A DNA stretch of 64,000 bases from Oleiagrimonas sp. C23AA (GCF_011759385.1 NZ_JAARLY010000002.1:372001-436000), one strand, 5' to 3'. Positions 18,005-28,223 are shown, counted from the stretch's first letter. Made by a program: numbers and translations. The notes: generated by a model not told the origin, from the letters alone.

Positions 18005-18982
18005 TTATTCGGCGCTGACCGGTGGGGGCGTGCGCCGGGCCTTGTGGCCCAGTGCGTGCGGCGCCAGCGCGGCCAGTGTGTGCGGGTCCAGTAGCTCAGG
18101 TGGCAGCGAGGCGATCACCTCGGCCAGGCGCTTGAAGAAGCCGCCCATGGCCGAGCTTTTGCGCCAGACCATGGCAATGCGGCGGCTGGGCGCCTGGCCG
18201 CGGAACTCGATCAGGTGCACGTTTTCCGCTTGCGCCACCGGCGGCTTCACGGCCAGTGTCGGCAGCAGCGTGATGCCGACATCGGCGGCCACCATCTGGC
18301 GCAGGGTTTCCAGGCTGGTGGCGCGAAAGCCGGATTTTTCACCGGCCCCGGCCAGCTGACACACTTCCAGCGCCTGGTCGCGCAGACAGTGGCCATCCTC
18401 CAGCAGCAGCAGGCTTTGGTCAGCCAACTCGTCCATCTTCAGCCACTCGCGCTTGGCTAATGGATGATGGCGCGGCACGGCCAGCAGGAACGGTTCCTCG
18501 AACAGGAACTCGGTATGCAGACTGTCCTCGTGGATGGGCAGGGCCAGAATGCCGGCATCCAGCCGCCCTTCGCGCAGGCGCTGCAGCACTACCTCGGTCT
18601 TTTCCTCCACCAGCAGCAGTTCCAGCTTGGGGAACGCCCGGCGGATCAGCGGCACCGCGTGCGGCAGAAGATAAGGCCCCAGTGTGGGAAAAATTCCCAG
18701 TCGCACGGTGCCCGATTCGGGGTCGCGCGTGCGCCGCGCGATGGATTTGATCTGGTCCACTTCGTTGATGACGTCACGTGCGCGGTCGGCGATTTCGCGG
18801 CCCACTTCCGTCAGCAGCACCTTGCGTGGCGCACGCTCGACCAGGGCCACGCCCAGCTCCTCTTCCAGCTTCTTGATCTGGGTGGACAGGGTCGGCTGGC
18901 TGACAAAGCAGGCTTCGGCGGCGCGGCCGAAGTGACGGTGCTCGGCCAACGCCACCAGGTAGTGCAGGTCACGCAGATTCAT
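18005..18982 (-). CDS. oxyR: Hydrogen-peroxide-sensing LysR-type regulator OxyR
   Basis: 325 residues. The N-terminal winged helix (LRDLHYLVALAEHRHFGRAA) is followed by a substrate-binding-type regulatory domain. Cys199 and Cys208 in GHCLRDQALEVC fall at exactly the E. coli OxyR redox positions, which separates it from other LysR proteins. On peroxide exposure these form a disulfide and activate antioxidant genes. It is divergent from an M1 peptidase gene 163 bases away. Confidence 0.95.
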   Translation of the reverse strand: MNLRDLHYLVALAEHRHFGRAAEACFVSQPTLSTQIKKLEEELGVALVERAPRKVLLTEVGREIADRARDVINEVDQIKSIARRTRDPESGTVRLGIFPTLGPYLLPHAVPLIRRAFPKLELLLVEEKTEVVLQRLREGRLDAGILALPIHEDSLHTEFLFEEPFLLAVPRHHPLAKREWLKMDELADQSLLLLEDGHCLRDQALEVCQLAGAGEKSGFRATSLETLRQMVAADVGITLLPTLAVKPPVAQAENVHLIEFRGQAPSRRIAMVWRKSSAMGGFFKRLAEVIASLPPELLDPHTLAALAPHALGHKARRTPPPVSAE

Positions 18983-19145
18983 GGCGGGTGTTCCTATTGG
19001 CGCACGCTATGGAAGTCAAATGTAGCATTTGTGCTGTCGATGTAAGTGTCCGTGCCCTGTGGACTGTGCCTTTCGGCACGTGCTGGCATGTTCGCGCGCG
19101 TGGAAAGGTGCTTGGCTGGTTATATGTCCCTGGGGAACCCGTTCC

Positions 19146-21824
19146 ATGCATCGCATGATCCGTCCGCTTGTTCTGACCGCGCTGGCTGCCTGTTGCAGCG
19201 CCTCGTTTGCCGCCACCGACCACGCGCCACTGGAAAAGCTGCCGCGCTGGGCCGTGCCGGAAGGTTATTCGCTGGCGCTGCGTATCGATCCGACTCGCGC
19301 CAGTTACAGCGGCAGTACCGTGATCAAGGTGGATCTCAAGAAGGCCACCGATCACATCTGGCTGCACGGCAAGGAGCTGAAGGTATCCAAGGTCAGCTTC
19401 ACCACCGCCGACGGCAAGGTGCACGCGGCCAAGTACGTCAACGCCGCGCCGAAGGAAGGCGTGGTGCGCGTGGATCTGGGCCAGACCGTCAAGCCGCAGA
19501 CGCTGACGCTGACGTTCGCCTTCAGCGCGCCGTTCAACCAGCAGCTGCAGGGCCTGTACAAGGTGACCCACGCCGGGCGTCCGTACACCATGACGCAGAT
19601 GGAGCCGGTGAGCGCGCGCTACGCCTTCCCCAGTTTCGACGAGCCGGACTTCAAGACGCCTTACTCGATCAGCCTGACCATTCCCGATGATGAAGTGGGC
19701 GTGGCCAACACCAAGCAGGTCAGCAAGGTCGAGAATGGCCATGGCTGGAAGACGTTGACCTTCGCTCCCACCAAGCCGCTGCCGACCTACCTGGTCGCCT
19801 TTGCCGTGGGGCCGTGGGATGTGGTCGACGGCCCGACCATCCCCGCCGACAAATACCGCAGCGAACCGATCCGCCTGCGCGGCATCGCCGCCAAGGGCGA
19901 AGGCCCGCGCATGAAGCGCTCGCTGGCGCAGACGCCGAAGATCATCCAGACGCTGGAAAACTACTACGGCTTCGGCTATCCGTTCGGCAAGCTGGACCTG
20001 CTGGCGGCGCCGGATTTCTCTGCCGGCGCGATGGAGAACGCCGGCCTGGTCACCTTCCGAGACTGGTATCTGTTGCTGGACAAGGATTCCTCGCCGCGTT
20101 ACGTGCAAGGCTCGTTCAATGTGCAGGCGCATGAGCTGGCGCACCAGTGGACCGGCGACACCGTGACCATGGCCTGGTGGAACGATCTGTGGCTGAACGA
20201 GTCGTTCGCCACCTGGATGCAGCAGAAGGTGGCCATGAAGCTGCATCCTTCCTACCGCACCGATCTGGATCGCATCACCGGCGCGCAGCACGCCATGAGC
20301 AACGACAGCCTGGTCAGCGCGCGCAAGATCCGTCAGCCGATCACCGGCAATGGTGACATCGAAACCGCCTTCGACGGCATCACCTATCAGAAGGGTGCTG
20401 CAGTGCTTGGCATGTTCGAAGGCTACGTCGGCGACAAGACCTTCCAGAAGGGCATGCGCGCCTATATCCAGCAGCACAAGTTCGGCAACGCCACCGCCGA
20501 TGACCTGGTCGATGCCATCGCCGAGGCCGCCGGCAAGGGCAAAACCTTCAAGCATGCCTTCAACAGCTTCCTGGATCAGTCCGGCGTGCCGGTGGTCGAA
20601 ACCAAGCTCGATTGCAGTGGCCATAAGGCCGTGCTGCACCTGAAGCAGAGCCGCTACCTGCCGCTGGGTTCCAAGGGCAGCCCGGATCGCACCTGGGGCG
20701 TGCCGGTATGCGTGCGCACCGGTGCCGGCAAGAATGCGGTCCAGTGTGACCTGCTCAGCGCCGCTACCGGCAGCATGACGCTGGCTACCGGTGGCAGTTG
20801 CCCGGCGTTCTATATGCCCAATGCCGAGGCGCGTGGTTATTACCGTTTCGCCATGGATCGCGCCGATCTGGCCAAGCTGACGGCGCACGTGAAGCAGCTC
20901 GATGACCGCGAGCAGCTGGCCTATGCCGATGCCATCGATGCCGGTTTCCACCGCGGTGACCTCAACGCGGCTGACGCCCTGGCGGCGATGAAGCAGCTGG
21001 CGTCCTCCAGCCAGCGCAAGGTGGCACTGGCGCCGCTGGATACGGTGGGCTGGATCTGGCGCCACGAGGCGACCACGCCGGCGCAGCGCAAGGTGCTGGC
21101 CGATGCGGTGAGCGCGGCCTATCTGCCGCGTCTTGAGAAGCTGGGCTACCAGCGTCGTGACGGCGAATCGGCCGATGATGCGCTGATGCGTGGCTCGCTG
21201 GCCGGTTTCCTGGGCCTGCAAATCAAGGTGCCCAGCGTGCGTCAGCATTTGTTGAGCCTGGGCGAAAAGGCGCTTGAGCGCACCCACGACGGCCATTTGA
21301 ACCTGGATGCGGTCAACCCGGACCTGCTGGCCTCGGCGCTGGGCGTGGCCGCGCAGGAGAAGGGCAAGCCGGTGGTGATGGCACTGGAAACCGAGATTGG
21401 CCGCGCCACCGATCCGTCCAAGCGCAATGCCATGTTGTCGGCGCTGGCCGACGTGCATGATGTGGCGCTGACCGACCGGATACGCGACTTCGCCCTGGGC
21501 AAGCAGGTGAAGGTGGGCGAGATGGCCATGGTGCTGCGCGGCGGCCGCGACACGCCGGCCGAGCGCGATGCGGCGTGGACCTGGTTCACCGGGCACTACG
21601 ACCAGATCGTCAAGCGCACCGGCACCTTTGCCACCGGCTACCTGCCCAACCTGTTTGGCGGTGGCGGCTGCTCGCTGGCCGAAGCCAACCGTCTTGAGGC
21701 CTACTTCAAGCCCAAGCTGGCCGACTTGTCCGGCGCCGATCGTGGCCTGGCTCAGACCACCGAGTCGATCCATCTGTGCGCCGCACTCAAGGCCAAGCAG
21801 GGTGGCTTCGACCTGACGCACTGA
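19146..21824 (+). CDS. Secreted M1-family metallo-aminopeptidase
   Basis: 892 residues. A signal peptide (LVLTALAACCSASFA) predicts a periplasmic or envelope enzyme. The family motif GAMENAG precedes the zinc site H329-E-L-A-H333, with the third ligand E352 in WLNESFATW. The C-terminal half is an ERAP1-like helical domain. M1 enzymes remove N-terminal residues from peptides. The open frame extends upstream to 19029, but ATG 19146 begins the signal peptide; ATG 19155 is an alternative. A strong terminator follows. Confidence 0.92.
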   Translation: MHRMIRPLVLTALAACCSASFAATDHAPLEKLPRWAVPEGYSLALRIDPTRASYSGSTVIKVDLKKATDHIWLHGKELKVSKVSFTTADGKVHAAKYVNAAPKEGVVRVDLGQTVKPQTLTLTFAFSAPFNQQLQGLYKVTHAGRPYTMTQMEPVSARYAFPSFDEPDFKTPYSISLTIPDDEVGVANTKQVSKVENGHGWKTLTFAPTKPLPTYLVAFAVGPWDVVDGPTIPADKYRSEPIRLRGIAAKGEGPRMKRSLAQTPKIIQTLENYYGFGYPFGKLDLLAAPDFSAGAMENAGLVTFRDWYLLLDKDSSPRYVQGSFNVQAHELAHQWTGDTVTMAWWNDLWLNESFATWMQQKVAMKLHPSYRTDLDRITGAQHAMSNDSLVSARKIRQPITGNGDIETAFDGITYQKGAAVLGMFEGYVGDKTFQKGMRAYIQQHKFGNATADDLVDAIAEAAGKGKTFKHAFNSFLDQSGVPVVETKLDCSGHKAVLHLKQSRYLPLGSKGSPDRTWGVPVCVRTGAGKNAVQCDLLSAATGSMTLATGGSCPAFYMPNAEARGYYRFAMDRADLAKLTAHVKQLDDREQLAYADAIDAGFHRGDLNAADALAAMKQLASSSQRKVALAPLDTVGWIWRHEATTPAQRKVLADAVSAAYLPRLEKLGYQRRDGESADDALMRGSLAGFLGLQIKVPSVRQHLLSLGEKALERTHDGHLNLDAVNPDLLASALGVAAQEKGKPVVMALETEIGRATDPSKRNAMLSALADVHDVALTDRIRDFALGKQVKVGEMAMVLRGGRDTPAERDAAWTWFTGHYDQIVKRTGTFATGYLPNLFGGGGCSLAEANRLEAYFKPKLADLSGADRGLAQTTESIHLCAALKAKQGGFDLTH

Positions 21825-21850
21825 GCGCCCCAGGCTCTCTTGTGTCACCG

Positions 21851-21890
21851 GCAAGCCGGGTCGCCTTCGCGGGTGCCCGGCTTGCTTTTT
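21851..21890 (+). terminator. Rho-independent terminator of the M1 peptidase gene
   Basis: Perfect 10-base stem GCAAGCCGGG (21851-21860) with CCCGGCTTGC (21876-21885), a 15-base loop and five Ts. It lies 27 bases after the stop codon. Confidence 0.9.
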
Positions 21891-21953
21891 AACCCCCGTC
21901 CATGTGGCCTGGGTTAGGCTTGCGGGCATCTCATGTGCCTTGGAGGGCCAAGC

Positions 21954-22382
21954 ATGATCAAGCGAGGGATGCTGATGGGGGCCGCGAGCGGCGCGGTCAT
22001 GCTGGCTGCCGCCTTGATGCCGGCGGCCGCGCAATCGCGGAGCCATGGCAGGCTCGATGTTGGGCAGGCGCCAGTGTATGCGCTGCAAACGTCCTCGGCG
22101 GCCTCCTGGTCGCCGCCCATTGCCGGGCTGGATACGCGTGTGTCATTGCCGGCACAGGTCGCCCCTGCGCGTGGGGGCTTGGGGGCGCAGGCGACTCATG
22201 TTGCCTGGGTGGGCCATTCGGCTGGGAAATCGCCGTGGCCTTGTTCGCGGCGCCCGGTGATGTCCTCGCATACCAACTCCGCGCGCACGGCGGCCCTGAC
22301 TATGCTGGCGCTGGCGGTCACCGGCCGTTCGGTAAGCGATGATTCCGCGGGTTCGGCTATCTGCCAGCCTGCGGGGCGTTGA
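21954..22382 (+). CDS. Small secreted protein of unknown function, paralogue of the next gene, possibly frameshifted
   Basis: 142 residues from ATG 21954, with GGAGGG 6 bases upstream. The N-terminus is a signal peptide ending near PAAAQS. The segment PPIAGLDTRVSLPAQ resembles TIAGLDTRLALTT in the neighbouring gene. After the shared ATH motif (about base 22199) similarity seems to continue in a different frame: QLRAHGGPDYAG around 22275-22310 against QLGHDGPYAYG. The 3' half may therefore be decayed. No known domain was recognised. Confidence 0.45.
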   Translation: MIKRGMLMGAASGAVMLAAALMPAAAQSRSHGRLDVGQAPVYALQTSSAASWSPPIAGLDTRVSLPAQVAPARGGLGAQATHVAWVGHSAGKSPWPCSRRPVMSSHTNSARTAALTMLALAVTGRSVSDDSAGSAICQPAGR

Positions 22383-22475
22383 ACAGGCGCGGCTGAAGTG
22401 CCGCCCGCGCGGTTTTACGTTGTGCTAACCGAGGGCTGGCTAAGTTGAAGGCGGAACGACTACGAGGGCCCACGG

Positions 22476-23156
22476 ATGAAGCGCTCCATGATGTTCGCCA
22501 CGCTGCTCGCCGCCACGCTGACCTGCTCGTCGGCGCTGGCATCGGATACGGCCCACGCCCAGGACTGGGCGCACCGGCGGGCGACTTCTCCATCGACGAC
22601 GCCCGGGGCGATGCCAACCATCGCAGGGCTGGATACGCGGCTGGCGCTGACTACCACCGCGGCCGAGCGCACGGGCGCCGTGACCGGTCTGTCGTTGCCC
22701 ACGGTGCGGCCGGTGCTGCAGTTTGGCCTGTCCCAGGTGTTGGGGAGTCCTGCCTGGCAGCTTGGCCTGGGTCCGTCGTATGCCACGCATATGTCTTTGG
22801 ACCCGCAACCGTTTGGGCCGGTCACGCCGCTGCCGGTGCTGGTGCGTGACGACCTGGTCCAGCTTGGACACGACGGTCCGTACGCTTACGGCAGTCAGTG
22901 TCAGGCCGGTCCAGGGCACCCGTTGGCCTGTCGCTGGCTGACACGCGGTGAGGCCGAGGCCGCGCGTACCCGTATCGGCTCACCGGTGAGCGCCGAACTG
23001 TTCGACGGCGCTCCTCCCGGTCTTTCGGCTCGCGGTCAGCGCCACTACAAAGACCTGATGAATGCCCGTCGCCGCGCGCATCATCACCATCACGACGACC
23101 GGCCGCCGTCTCACCCGGCCAAAGACAAGCACTTGAGCGACGACCGCCGCCACTGA
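22476..23156 (+). CDS. Small secreted histidine-rich-tailed protein of unknown function
   Basis: 226 residues. Signal peptide (MMFATLLAATLTCSSALAS) followed by a domain with TIAGLDTRLALTT, VTGLSLPTVRPVLQFGL and VRDDLVQLGHDGPYAYG. Two cysteines (QCQAGPGHPLAC) could form a disulfide. The C-terminus is very basic and histidine-rich (RRRAHHHHHDDRPPSHPAKD), a possible metal-binding tail. It forms a tandem pair with the preceding gene. I do not recognise the family. Confidence 0.6.
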   Translation: MKRSMMFATLLAATLTCSSALASDTAHAQDWAHRRATSPSTTPGAMPTIAGLDTRLALTTTAAERTGAVTGLSLPTVRPVLQFGLSQVLGSPAWQLGLGPSYATHMSLDPQPFGPVTPLPVLVRDDLVQLGHDGPYAYGSQCQAGPGHPLACRWLTRGEAEAARTRIGSPVSAELFDGAPPGLSARGQRHYKDLMNARRRAHHHHHDDRPPSHPAKDKHLSDDRRH

Positions 23157-23174
23157 ACCACGCCCATCTTCGGG

Positions 23175-24104
23175 CTAACGCTTGTTCGACACCGGCTGAC
23201 GGTGCCCGCCATGCGCATCGATAAAGGCCATGGCATCGCGCATGGACGGAATCTTGTGTTCGAACTTCGGTGACATCGACAGCAGCAGTCCGGCATGGCC
23301 AATGCCCGGATAGATATGCATGGTGACCGGTTCGTCGTGGGCGCGAAGTGCGGTGGCCAGTGAAATGGCGTTGCTCGGCCAGACGGTCTGATCGGCCTGG
23401 CCCTGTTCCAGCAGCATGGGCGGCTCATTGCCGTTGACGAAGTGCACCGGCTGCGATTTTTCCTGTTCGGCGTGGGTAGTGCCGAACAGATCGATATAGA
23501 CCTGCTGCTTCAACGGCAGAAAATCGTACGGGCCGGCCAGGCCGATGAAGCCGCTCAGATCACGCGGTTTCATGTCGACGCTTTTCAGCCAGCTGGCGTG
23601 GGTGGCCAGCAGCGCGCCGATATGTGCGCCGGCCGAGTGTCCCATCACGAACAGCTCCTCCGGGTTGCCGCCAAATTCGCCCGCGTGTTGGCGTGCCCAG
23701 GCAACGGCTTCAGCGCCATCGTGCATGAAGCCATCCAGATGCACCTTGGGGTATTTGCGATAGTCGGGCACCACCGCCACCACGCCGTGGCGCGCCAGCG
23801 CGCGACCGGCCCAGGCGTACTGGCCGCGTTTGCCGTCCTGCCAGGCACCGCCATAAAAGAACACCACCACTGGCGCGTTTTGCGCGTTTGCCGGGCGGTA
23901 TACATCCAGTTTCAGCTGGTGCCGGGCATCGAACACAATACCCGTCCGGCTGCTGAGGCCATGCGTGCCACTGGTGGCGTTCATGGCGCCGAACAGCGCC
24001 GCCGAGCAGCCGCTGACCAGTAGTGTCAGCGCCGCGGTGGCCAGTCGCGCGCTCCAGCGCGCGAGTGTGCGTCGTTGGAAGGATCGATCGCTGGATGGGC
24101 TCAT
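23175..24104 (-). CDS. Alpha/beta-hydrolase esterase, predicted lipoprotein
   Basis: 309 residues from ATG 24104. The N-terminal hydrophobic segment ends in a lipobox-like LLVSGCS, so it is probably lipid-anchored. The fold is an alpha/beta hydrolase of the carboxylesterase/acetyl-xylan esterase group. The oxyanion segment is VVVFFYGGAWQDG, the nucleophile elbow is VMGHSAGAH, and the catalytic histidine is likely in YPGIGHAG. The open frame continues upstream of 24104 but becomes low-quality arginine/proline sequence. It is divergent from prmC. The substrate is unknown; an ester of plant or storage material is possible given the GH43 gene nearby. Confidence 0.85.
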   Translation of the reverse strand: MSPSSDRSFQRRTLARWSARLATAALTLLVSGCSAALFGAMNATSGTHGLSSRTGIVFDARHQLKLDVYRPANAQNAPVVVFFYGGAWQDGKRGQYAWAGRALARHGVVAVVPDYRKYPKVHLDGFMHDGAEAVAWARQHAGEFGGNPEELFVMGHSAGAHIGALLATHASWLKSVDMKPRDLSGFIGLAGPYDFLPLKQQVYIDLFGTTHAEQEKSQPVHFVNGNEPPMLLEQGQADQTVWPSNAISLATALRAHDEPVTMHIYPGIGHAGLLLSMSPKFEHKIPSMRDAMAFIDAHGGHRQPVSNKR

Positions 24105-24190
24105 GTGGGGCAGGCTAAAGCGGGCCGCGTGTGCGAAACGTGCGCGCTGGGTACACTGGTGGGGCGACTTAACTGCCATCAGGTGCCCGC

Positions 24191-25021
24191 ATGACCGACG
24201 TACGCGCATGGATTCGCGCCGCCGCGACCCGCCTGGGTGATCGCCTGGAGGCCGAACTTCTGGTTCTGCACGTGCTGCGCCAGCAGCGCGCGTGGCTGTT
24301 CGCGCATGATGACCACCCGCTTTCCGCACCGCAGGTACGCCAGCTCGAAGCGATGGTGGAACGGCGTCGCCAGGGCGAGCCGATTGCCTACATTCTGGGT
24401 CGTCGCGGTTTCTGGTCGCTGGATCTGGAAGTGACGCCAGCCACGTTGATTCCGCGCCCTGAAACCGAGCTGCTGGTGGAATGGGCCTTGACCAAGCTGC
24501 CATTCGAAGCGGCATCACGGGTAGCCGATCTTGGCACTGGATCGGGCGCCATTGCGCTGGCGCTGGCCAGCGAGCGCCCCAGTGCGCAGATTGTGGCCAC
24601 CGATGTCAGCGATGCGGCACTGCGCGTGGCACGCCACAATGCTCGTCGGCTGGGGCTGGCCAATGTGCGTTTTGCCGAGGGCAGCTGGTGCACGGCATTA
24701 CAGCCGCCGGCGTTCGACCTGATCGTTTCCAACCCGCCTTACATCGAGAGCGGCGATGCGCATCTTGAGCAGGGCGATCTGCGGTTCGAGCCGGCCTCAG
24801 CCCTGGCTTCCGGGCAGGACGGTCTGGACGATATCCGCGCGATTCTCGCCGATGCCCGGTCGCATCTGAAGGCGGATGGCTGGCTGGCCTTCGAGCATGG
24901 CTGGAATCAGGGCGCAGCGGTGCGTCAGCTGCTCGCCGATGCCGGCTACCGCGAGGTGTTCACCGCGCAGGATCTGGAAAGTCGCGATCGCATCAGTGGC
25001 GGGCGTTGCCCGTCGGCCTGA
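24191..25021 (+). CDS. prmC: Release-factor glutamine N5-methyltransferase PrmC
   Basis: 276 residues. Methylates the GGQ glutamine of release factors RF1 and RF2. The catalytic NPPY motif is in FDLIVSNPPYIESG, and the SAM-binding glycine motif is in VADLGTGSGAIALALA. The N-terminal helical domain precedes YILGRRGFWSLDLEV. AGGTG lies upstream of ATG 24191. prfA is not adjacent within the window. Confidence 0.95.
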   Translation: MTDVRAWIRAAATRLGDRLEAELLVLHVLRQQRAWLFAHDDHPLSAPQVRQLEAMVERRRQGEPIAYILGRRGFWSLDLEVTPATLIPRPETELLVEWALTKLPFEAASRVADLGTGSGAIALALASERPSAQIVATDVSDAALRVARHNARRLGLANVRFAEGSWCTALQPPAFDLIVSNPPYIESGDAHLEQGDLRFEPASALASGQDGLDDIRAILADARSHLKADGWLAFEHGWNQGAAVRQLLADAGYREVFTAQDLESRDRISGGRCPSA

Positions 25022-25031
25022 GCACTGTCCG

Positions 25032-26051
25032 TCACGATCCCTTCGACGGCGCCGGGTGCGGCACGCCATCGCGGATTGGCTGGCCGAAGTCCGGTGTGCC
25101 ATCGGCGTTCCAGTGGAACGGTTGCATGCGAGGCGCGCGGCGGTCGGTGCACTTCCAGTTCGGGCCGCCATTGGCGTGATAGAGAATCCAGTCCTGGCTG
25201 CCATCGGGTGACTTGAAGAAGGCGTTGTGACCGGTGGCGTAAACGCCGTGGGCCGGGTCCTGCTGGAACACCGGTTGTGCCGATTTGTGCCAGGCGCTGG
25301 CGTGCGTCAGGTCGGCGCCGGCCTTGGCGCTGAGCATGCCCAGCGCGTAGTGGTCGGACCAGCAGGCGCTGGCCGAGTAGGTGAGAAACACCTTGTCGCC
25401 CGGGCCTTTGAGAAATTCCGGCGCTTCCATGATCTTGCGCCCGCCGTACATTTCCCACGGTTTGGTCGGGTGGGCAATGTCCACCTGCGGCCCGGTCAGC
25501 GTCCAGGGGTTTTTCATGCGCGCCAGGATCAGGTCGCTGTGGTCGTCGACATAGGCCGAGTACACGAAGTACCAGCGCCGATGCAGCTGGAACACCGTGG
25601 CATCGATGCCCGGCAGGGTAGCGTTGACCTGGCCCTTGGATACCCAGTGCCCGCGCGTGGGATCGGCGGCGGTGTTCTCCAGCACATAAATGTGCCGATG
25701 CGCATCATCGTCGTGACCCTTCTCGGCGCCGGTGTAATACAGATACCAGGCGCCATCGATGTAATGCAGCTCCGGCGCCCAGATCGAGGTCGAGCCCGGA
25801 CCGCTCGCCGGCGGGCGCCACACCACCACCGGCTTGGCCTGGCCGAGCCTGGCCATGTCGGCGGTCTTCCACAGTGCAATGCGATTGCCCAGCGTGTTGG
25901 TGTAGTAGTAGAAGCCGTCGTGCCGGATGACCCACGGGTCGGCACCCGACGGCAGCAATGGATTGGTATAGGTCTCGGTGCCGGCCAGCGCCTGCGTGGC
26001 GCAGAGGGTGGCCAGGGTGGCGGCAAGAGTGGTGGCCAGGCGTGAGGACAT
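25032..26051 (-). CDS. Secreted glycoside hydrolase family 43 enzyme
   Basis: 339 residues from ATG 26051, which begins a signal peptide ending near TQALAG. It is a five-bladed beta-propeller GH43 enzyme. The expected acidic triad is visible: the base Asp in SGADPWVI, the pKa-modulating Asp in PGIDATVF, and the acid Glu in IMEAPEFLKG. Members act on arabinan, xylan or arabinoxylan side chains; substrate specificity cannot be read here. Its frame is open further upstream, but that part lacks a signal sequence. It is convergent with prmC, 10 bases apart. Confidence 0.88.
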   Translation of the reverse strand: MSSRLATTLAATLATLCATQALAGTETYTNPLLPSGADPWVIRHDGFYYYTNTLGNRIALWKTADMARLGQAKPVVVWRPPASGPGSTSIWAPELHYIDGAWYLYYTGAEKGHDDDAHRHIYVLENTAADPTRGHWVSKGQVNATLPGIDATVFQLHRRWYFVYSAYVDDHSDLILARMKNPWTLTGPQVDIAHPTKPWEMYGGRKIMEAPEFLKGPGDKVFLTYSASACWSDHYALGMLSAKAGADLTHASAWHKSAQPVFQQDPAHGVYATGHNAFFKSPDGSQDWILYHANGGPNWKCTDRRAPRMQPFHWNADGTPDFGQPIRDGVPHPAPSKGS

Positions 26052-26140
26052 CAGACGGTTTCCCGATATGGATGCGTAAAAACATACCATACGATCTATA
26101 TGCTTGCGGGCGCTTGTCAGCCAACGTGCTGGGCACAAGA

Positions 26141-26164
26141 AACGCCGCCCGTGGGCGGCGTTTT
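26141..26164 (-). terminator. Rho-independent terminator downstream of dxs
   Basis: Read on the minus strand, AACGCCGCC-CACG-GGCGGCGTT is a 9-base stem with a four-base loop, followed by TCTTGT. It lies about 40 bases past the dxs stop. The run of four Ts at 26161-26164 also allows some function in the plus direction. Confidence 0.75.
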
Positions 26165-26202
26165 GATCAGGTGGGAAACAACCCCCGGCCGGCGACGGCA
26201 GC

Positions 26203-28086
26203 TCAGCCGTGGGCGGCTTTGATACCCGCCTTGGGGAAGCGCGCGGCGATGGCGCGGCGCATGCTGGGAAGATCCAGCCCGGCCATGCTCAGCACTTCCT
26301 CGCGGCTGCCGTGTTCCAGGTACACATCGGGCAGACCCAGGTGCAGTACCGGCAGGCTGACGCCATGCGCAGCCAGGCATTCGGCCACGCCGGCGCCGGC
26401 GCCGCCAGCGATCACATTGTCTTCCAGTGTGACGAAACCCTGGTGGCTTTCGGCCAGCTCCAGGATCAGCGCCTCATCCAGCGGTTTGACGAAGCGCATG
26501 TTGACCAGCGTGGCATCCAGTTCGGCAGCCAGCTCCGCTGCCGGGCCGAGCATGGCGCCGAAAGCGAGCAGCGCCAGCCCATGGCCACGACGGCGCAGTT
26601 CCGCCTTGCCGATGGGCAGCGACTCCAGCTCTTCGTGGATCGCCACCCCCGGACCGGTGCCGCGCGGATAGCGCACCGCGGCCGGACCGCGATGGCGGAA
26701 ACCCGTGGTCAGCATGGCGCGGCATTCGTTCTCGTCGGCCGGGGCCATCACCACCATGTTGGGCAGGCAGCGCAGGTAGGAAAGATCGAAGCTGCCCGAG
26801 TGAGTATCGCCATCCGGGCCGACCACGCCGGCGCGGTCGATGGCAAACAGCACGTCCAGATTCTGCAGGTCCACATCGTGGATGGCCTGGTCGAAGGCGC
26901 GCTGCAGGAAGGTGGAGTAGATCGCCACCACCGGTTTGGCGCCTTCGCAGGCCATGCCGGCGGCCAGCGTCACCGCGTGCTGTTCGGCAATGGCGACATC
27001 GAAATAGCGCTCCGGGTACTCACGCGAGAAACGCACCAGACCGGAGCCTTCGCGCATGGCCGGGGTGATGCCCAGCAGCGATTCATCAGCGGCAGCCATG
27101 TCGCACAGCCAGTCGCTGAACACGTCGGTATAGGTCTGCTTGCCCTTGGCCTTCTTGGCCAGGCCCGCGCTGGGATCGAACGGCCCCACCGCATGGTATT
27201 CGATCTGCGCGCTCTCGGCCGGCGCGTAACCCTTGCCCTTGGTGGTGACCACGTGCAGCAGTTGCGGACCGGGCAGGTCTTTCACCGTGCGCAGCGCGGT
27301 GACCAGCTTGTCCATGTCGTGGCCGTCGATGGGGCCGGTGTAGTGAAAGCCCAGTTCCTCGAACAGCGTCGAGGGTACGAACATGCCCTTGGCGTGTTCT
27401 TCCCAGCGCTTGAAGAAGCGTCCGGCCACCGATTGCTTGGGGATCGCCCGCTTGGCGCGCTCGCGCCAGCTGTTGAGCGTACCGCTGGCCAGCATGCGCG
27501 CCAGCATCTTGGTCAGTGCGCCGACGTTCTCGCTGATCGACATGCCGTTGTCGTTGAGGATCACCAGCATGTTCGGCTCGACGTCACCGGCGTGGTTCAT
27601 GGCCTCAAAGGCCATGCCGGCGGTCATCGCGCCATCGCCGATCACCGCCACCACCTTGCGCGGGTCGCCGCGGCGCTGGTTGGCGATGGCCATGCCCAGC
27701 GCGGCCGAGATCGAGGTCGAGGAATGGCCGACGCCAAAGGTGTCGTACTCGCTCTCGCCACGACGCGGGAACGGCGCCAGGCCGTCCTTTTTCTTGATCG
27801 TGGTGATGCGGTCGCGACGCCCGGTCAGGATCTTGTGCGGATAGCACTGGTGGCCGACATCCCACACCAGCCGGTCGTTGGGCGTATCGAACAGCCAGTG
27901 CAGGGCGACGGTCAATTCGACCACGCCCAGGCCCGCGCCGAAATGGCCGCCGGAGCTGGCAACCGATTCGATGAGGAAGGCTCGCAGCTCGTCGGCCACG
28001 GTCTGCAGCGACTCTTCGGAGATATGCCGAAGGTCGGCCGGCGACTCGATACGGGAAAGGTGAGGATAGCGGCTGGCGTCGATCAT
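26203..28086 (-). CDS. dxs: 1-deoxy-D-xylulose-5-phosphate synthase
   Basis: 627-residue thiamine-diphosphate enzyme that condenses pyruvate and glyceraldehyde-3-phosphate in the first step of the MEP isoprenoid pathway. The ThDP motif starts at [20 protein letters not shown] and ends near [11 protein letters not shown]. The early block [19 protein letters not shown] and the transketolase segment [16 protein letters not shown] are present. ATG 28086 gives the usual N-terminus ([13 protein letters not shown]). The upstream extension is arginine-rich and unlikely. A terminator follows. Confidence 0.96.
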   Translation of the reverse strand: MIDASRYPHLSRIESPADLRHISEESLQTVADELRAFLIESVASSGGHFGAGLGVVELTVALHWLFDTPNDRLVWDVGHQCYPHKILTGRRDRITTIKKKDGLAPFPRRGESEYDTFGVGHSSTSISAALGMAIANQRRGDPRKVVAVIGDGAMTAGMAFEAMNHAGDVEPNMLVILNDNGMSISENVGALTKMLARMLASGTLNSWRERAKRAIPKQSVAGRFFKRWEEHAKGMFVPSTLFEELGFHYTGPIDGHDMDKLVTALRTVKDLPGPQLLHVVTTKGKGYAPAESAQIEYHAVGPFDPSAGLAKKAKGKQTYTDVFSDWLCDMAAADESLLGITPAMREGSGLVRFSREYPERYFDVAIAEQHAVTLAAGMACEGAKPVVAIYSTFLQRAFDQAIHDVDLQNLDVLFAIDRAGVVGPDGDTHSGSFDLSYLRCLPNMVVMAPADENECRAMLTTGFRHRGPAAVRYPRGTGPGVAIHEELESLPIGKAELRRRGHGLALLAFGAMLGPAAELAAELDATLVNMRFVKPLDEALILELAESHQGFVTLEDNVIAGGAGAGVAECLAAHGVSLPVLHLGLPDVYLEHGSREEVLSMAGLDLPSMRRAIAARFPKAGIKAAHG

Positions 28087-28223
28087 GTCGGGTATTTTCG
28101 CACTACCGGGCCGCGCTGTCCCAGTGGCGGCGCCAACCCGTTCATGACGCCTATTGTTGGATGCCGCGGCGGGCACGGCAAGGGCCCTCGGATGGCCGTT
28201 GGCGGGCAGCGCTGCGAAAGGCG

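Noticed and set aside
18969-22088. A 1039-codon minus-strand open frame across the M1 peptidase gene
   Set aside because: Antisense shadow of the M1 aminopeptidase with no ribosome site or recognisable domain.
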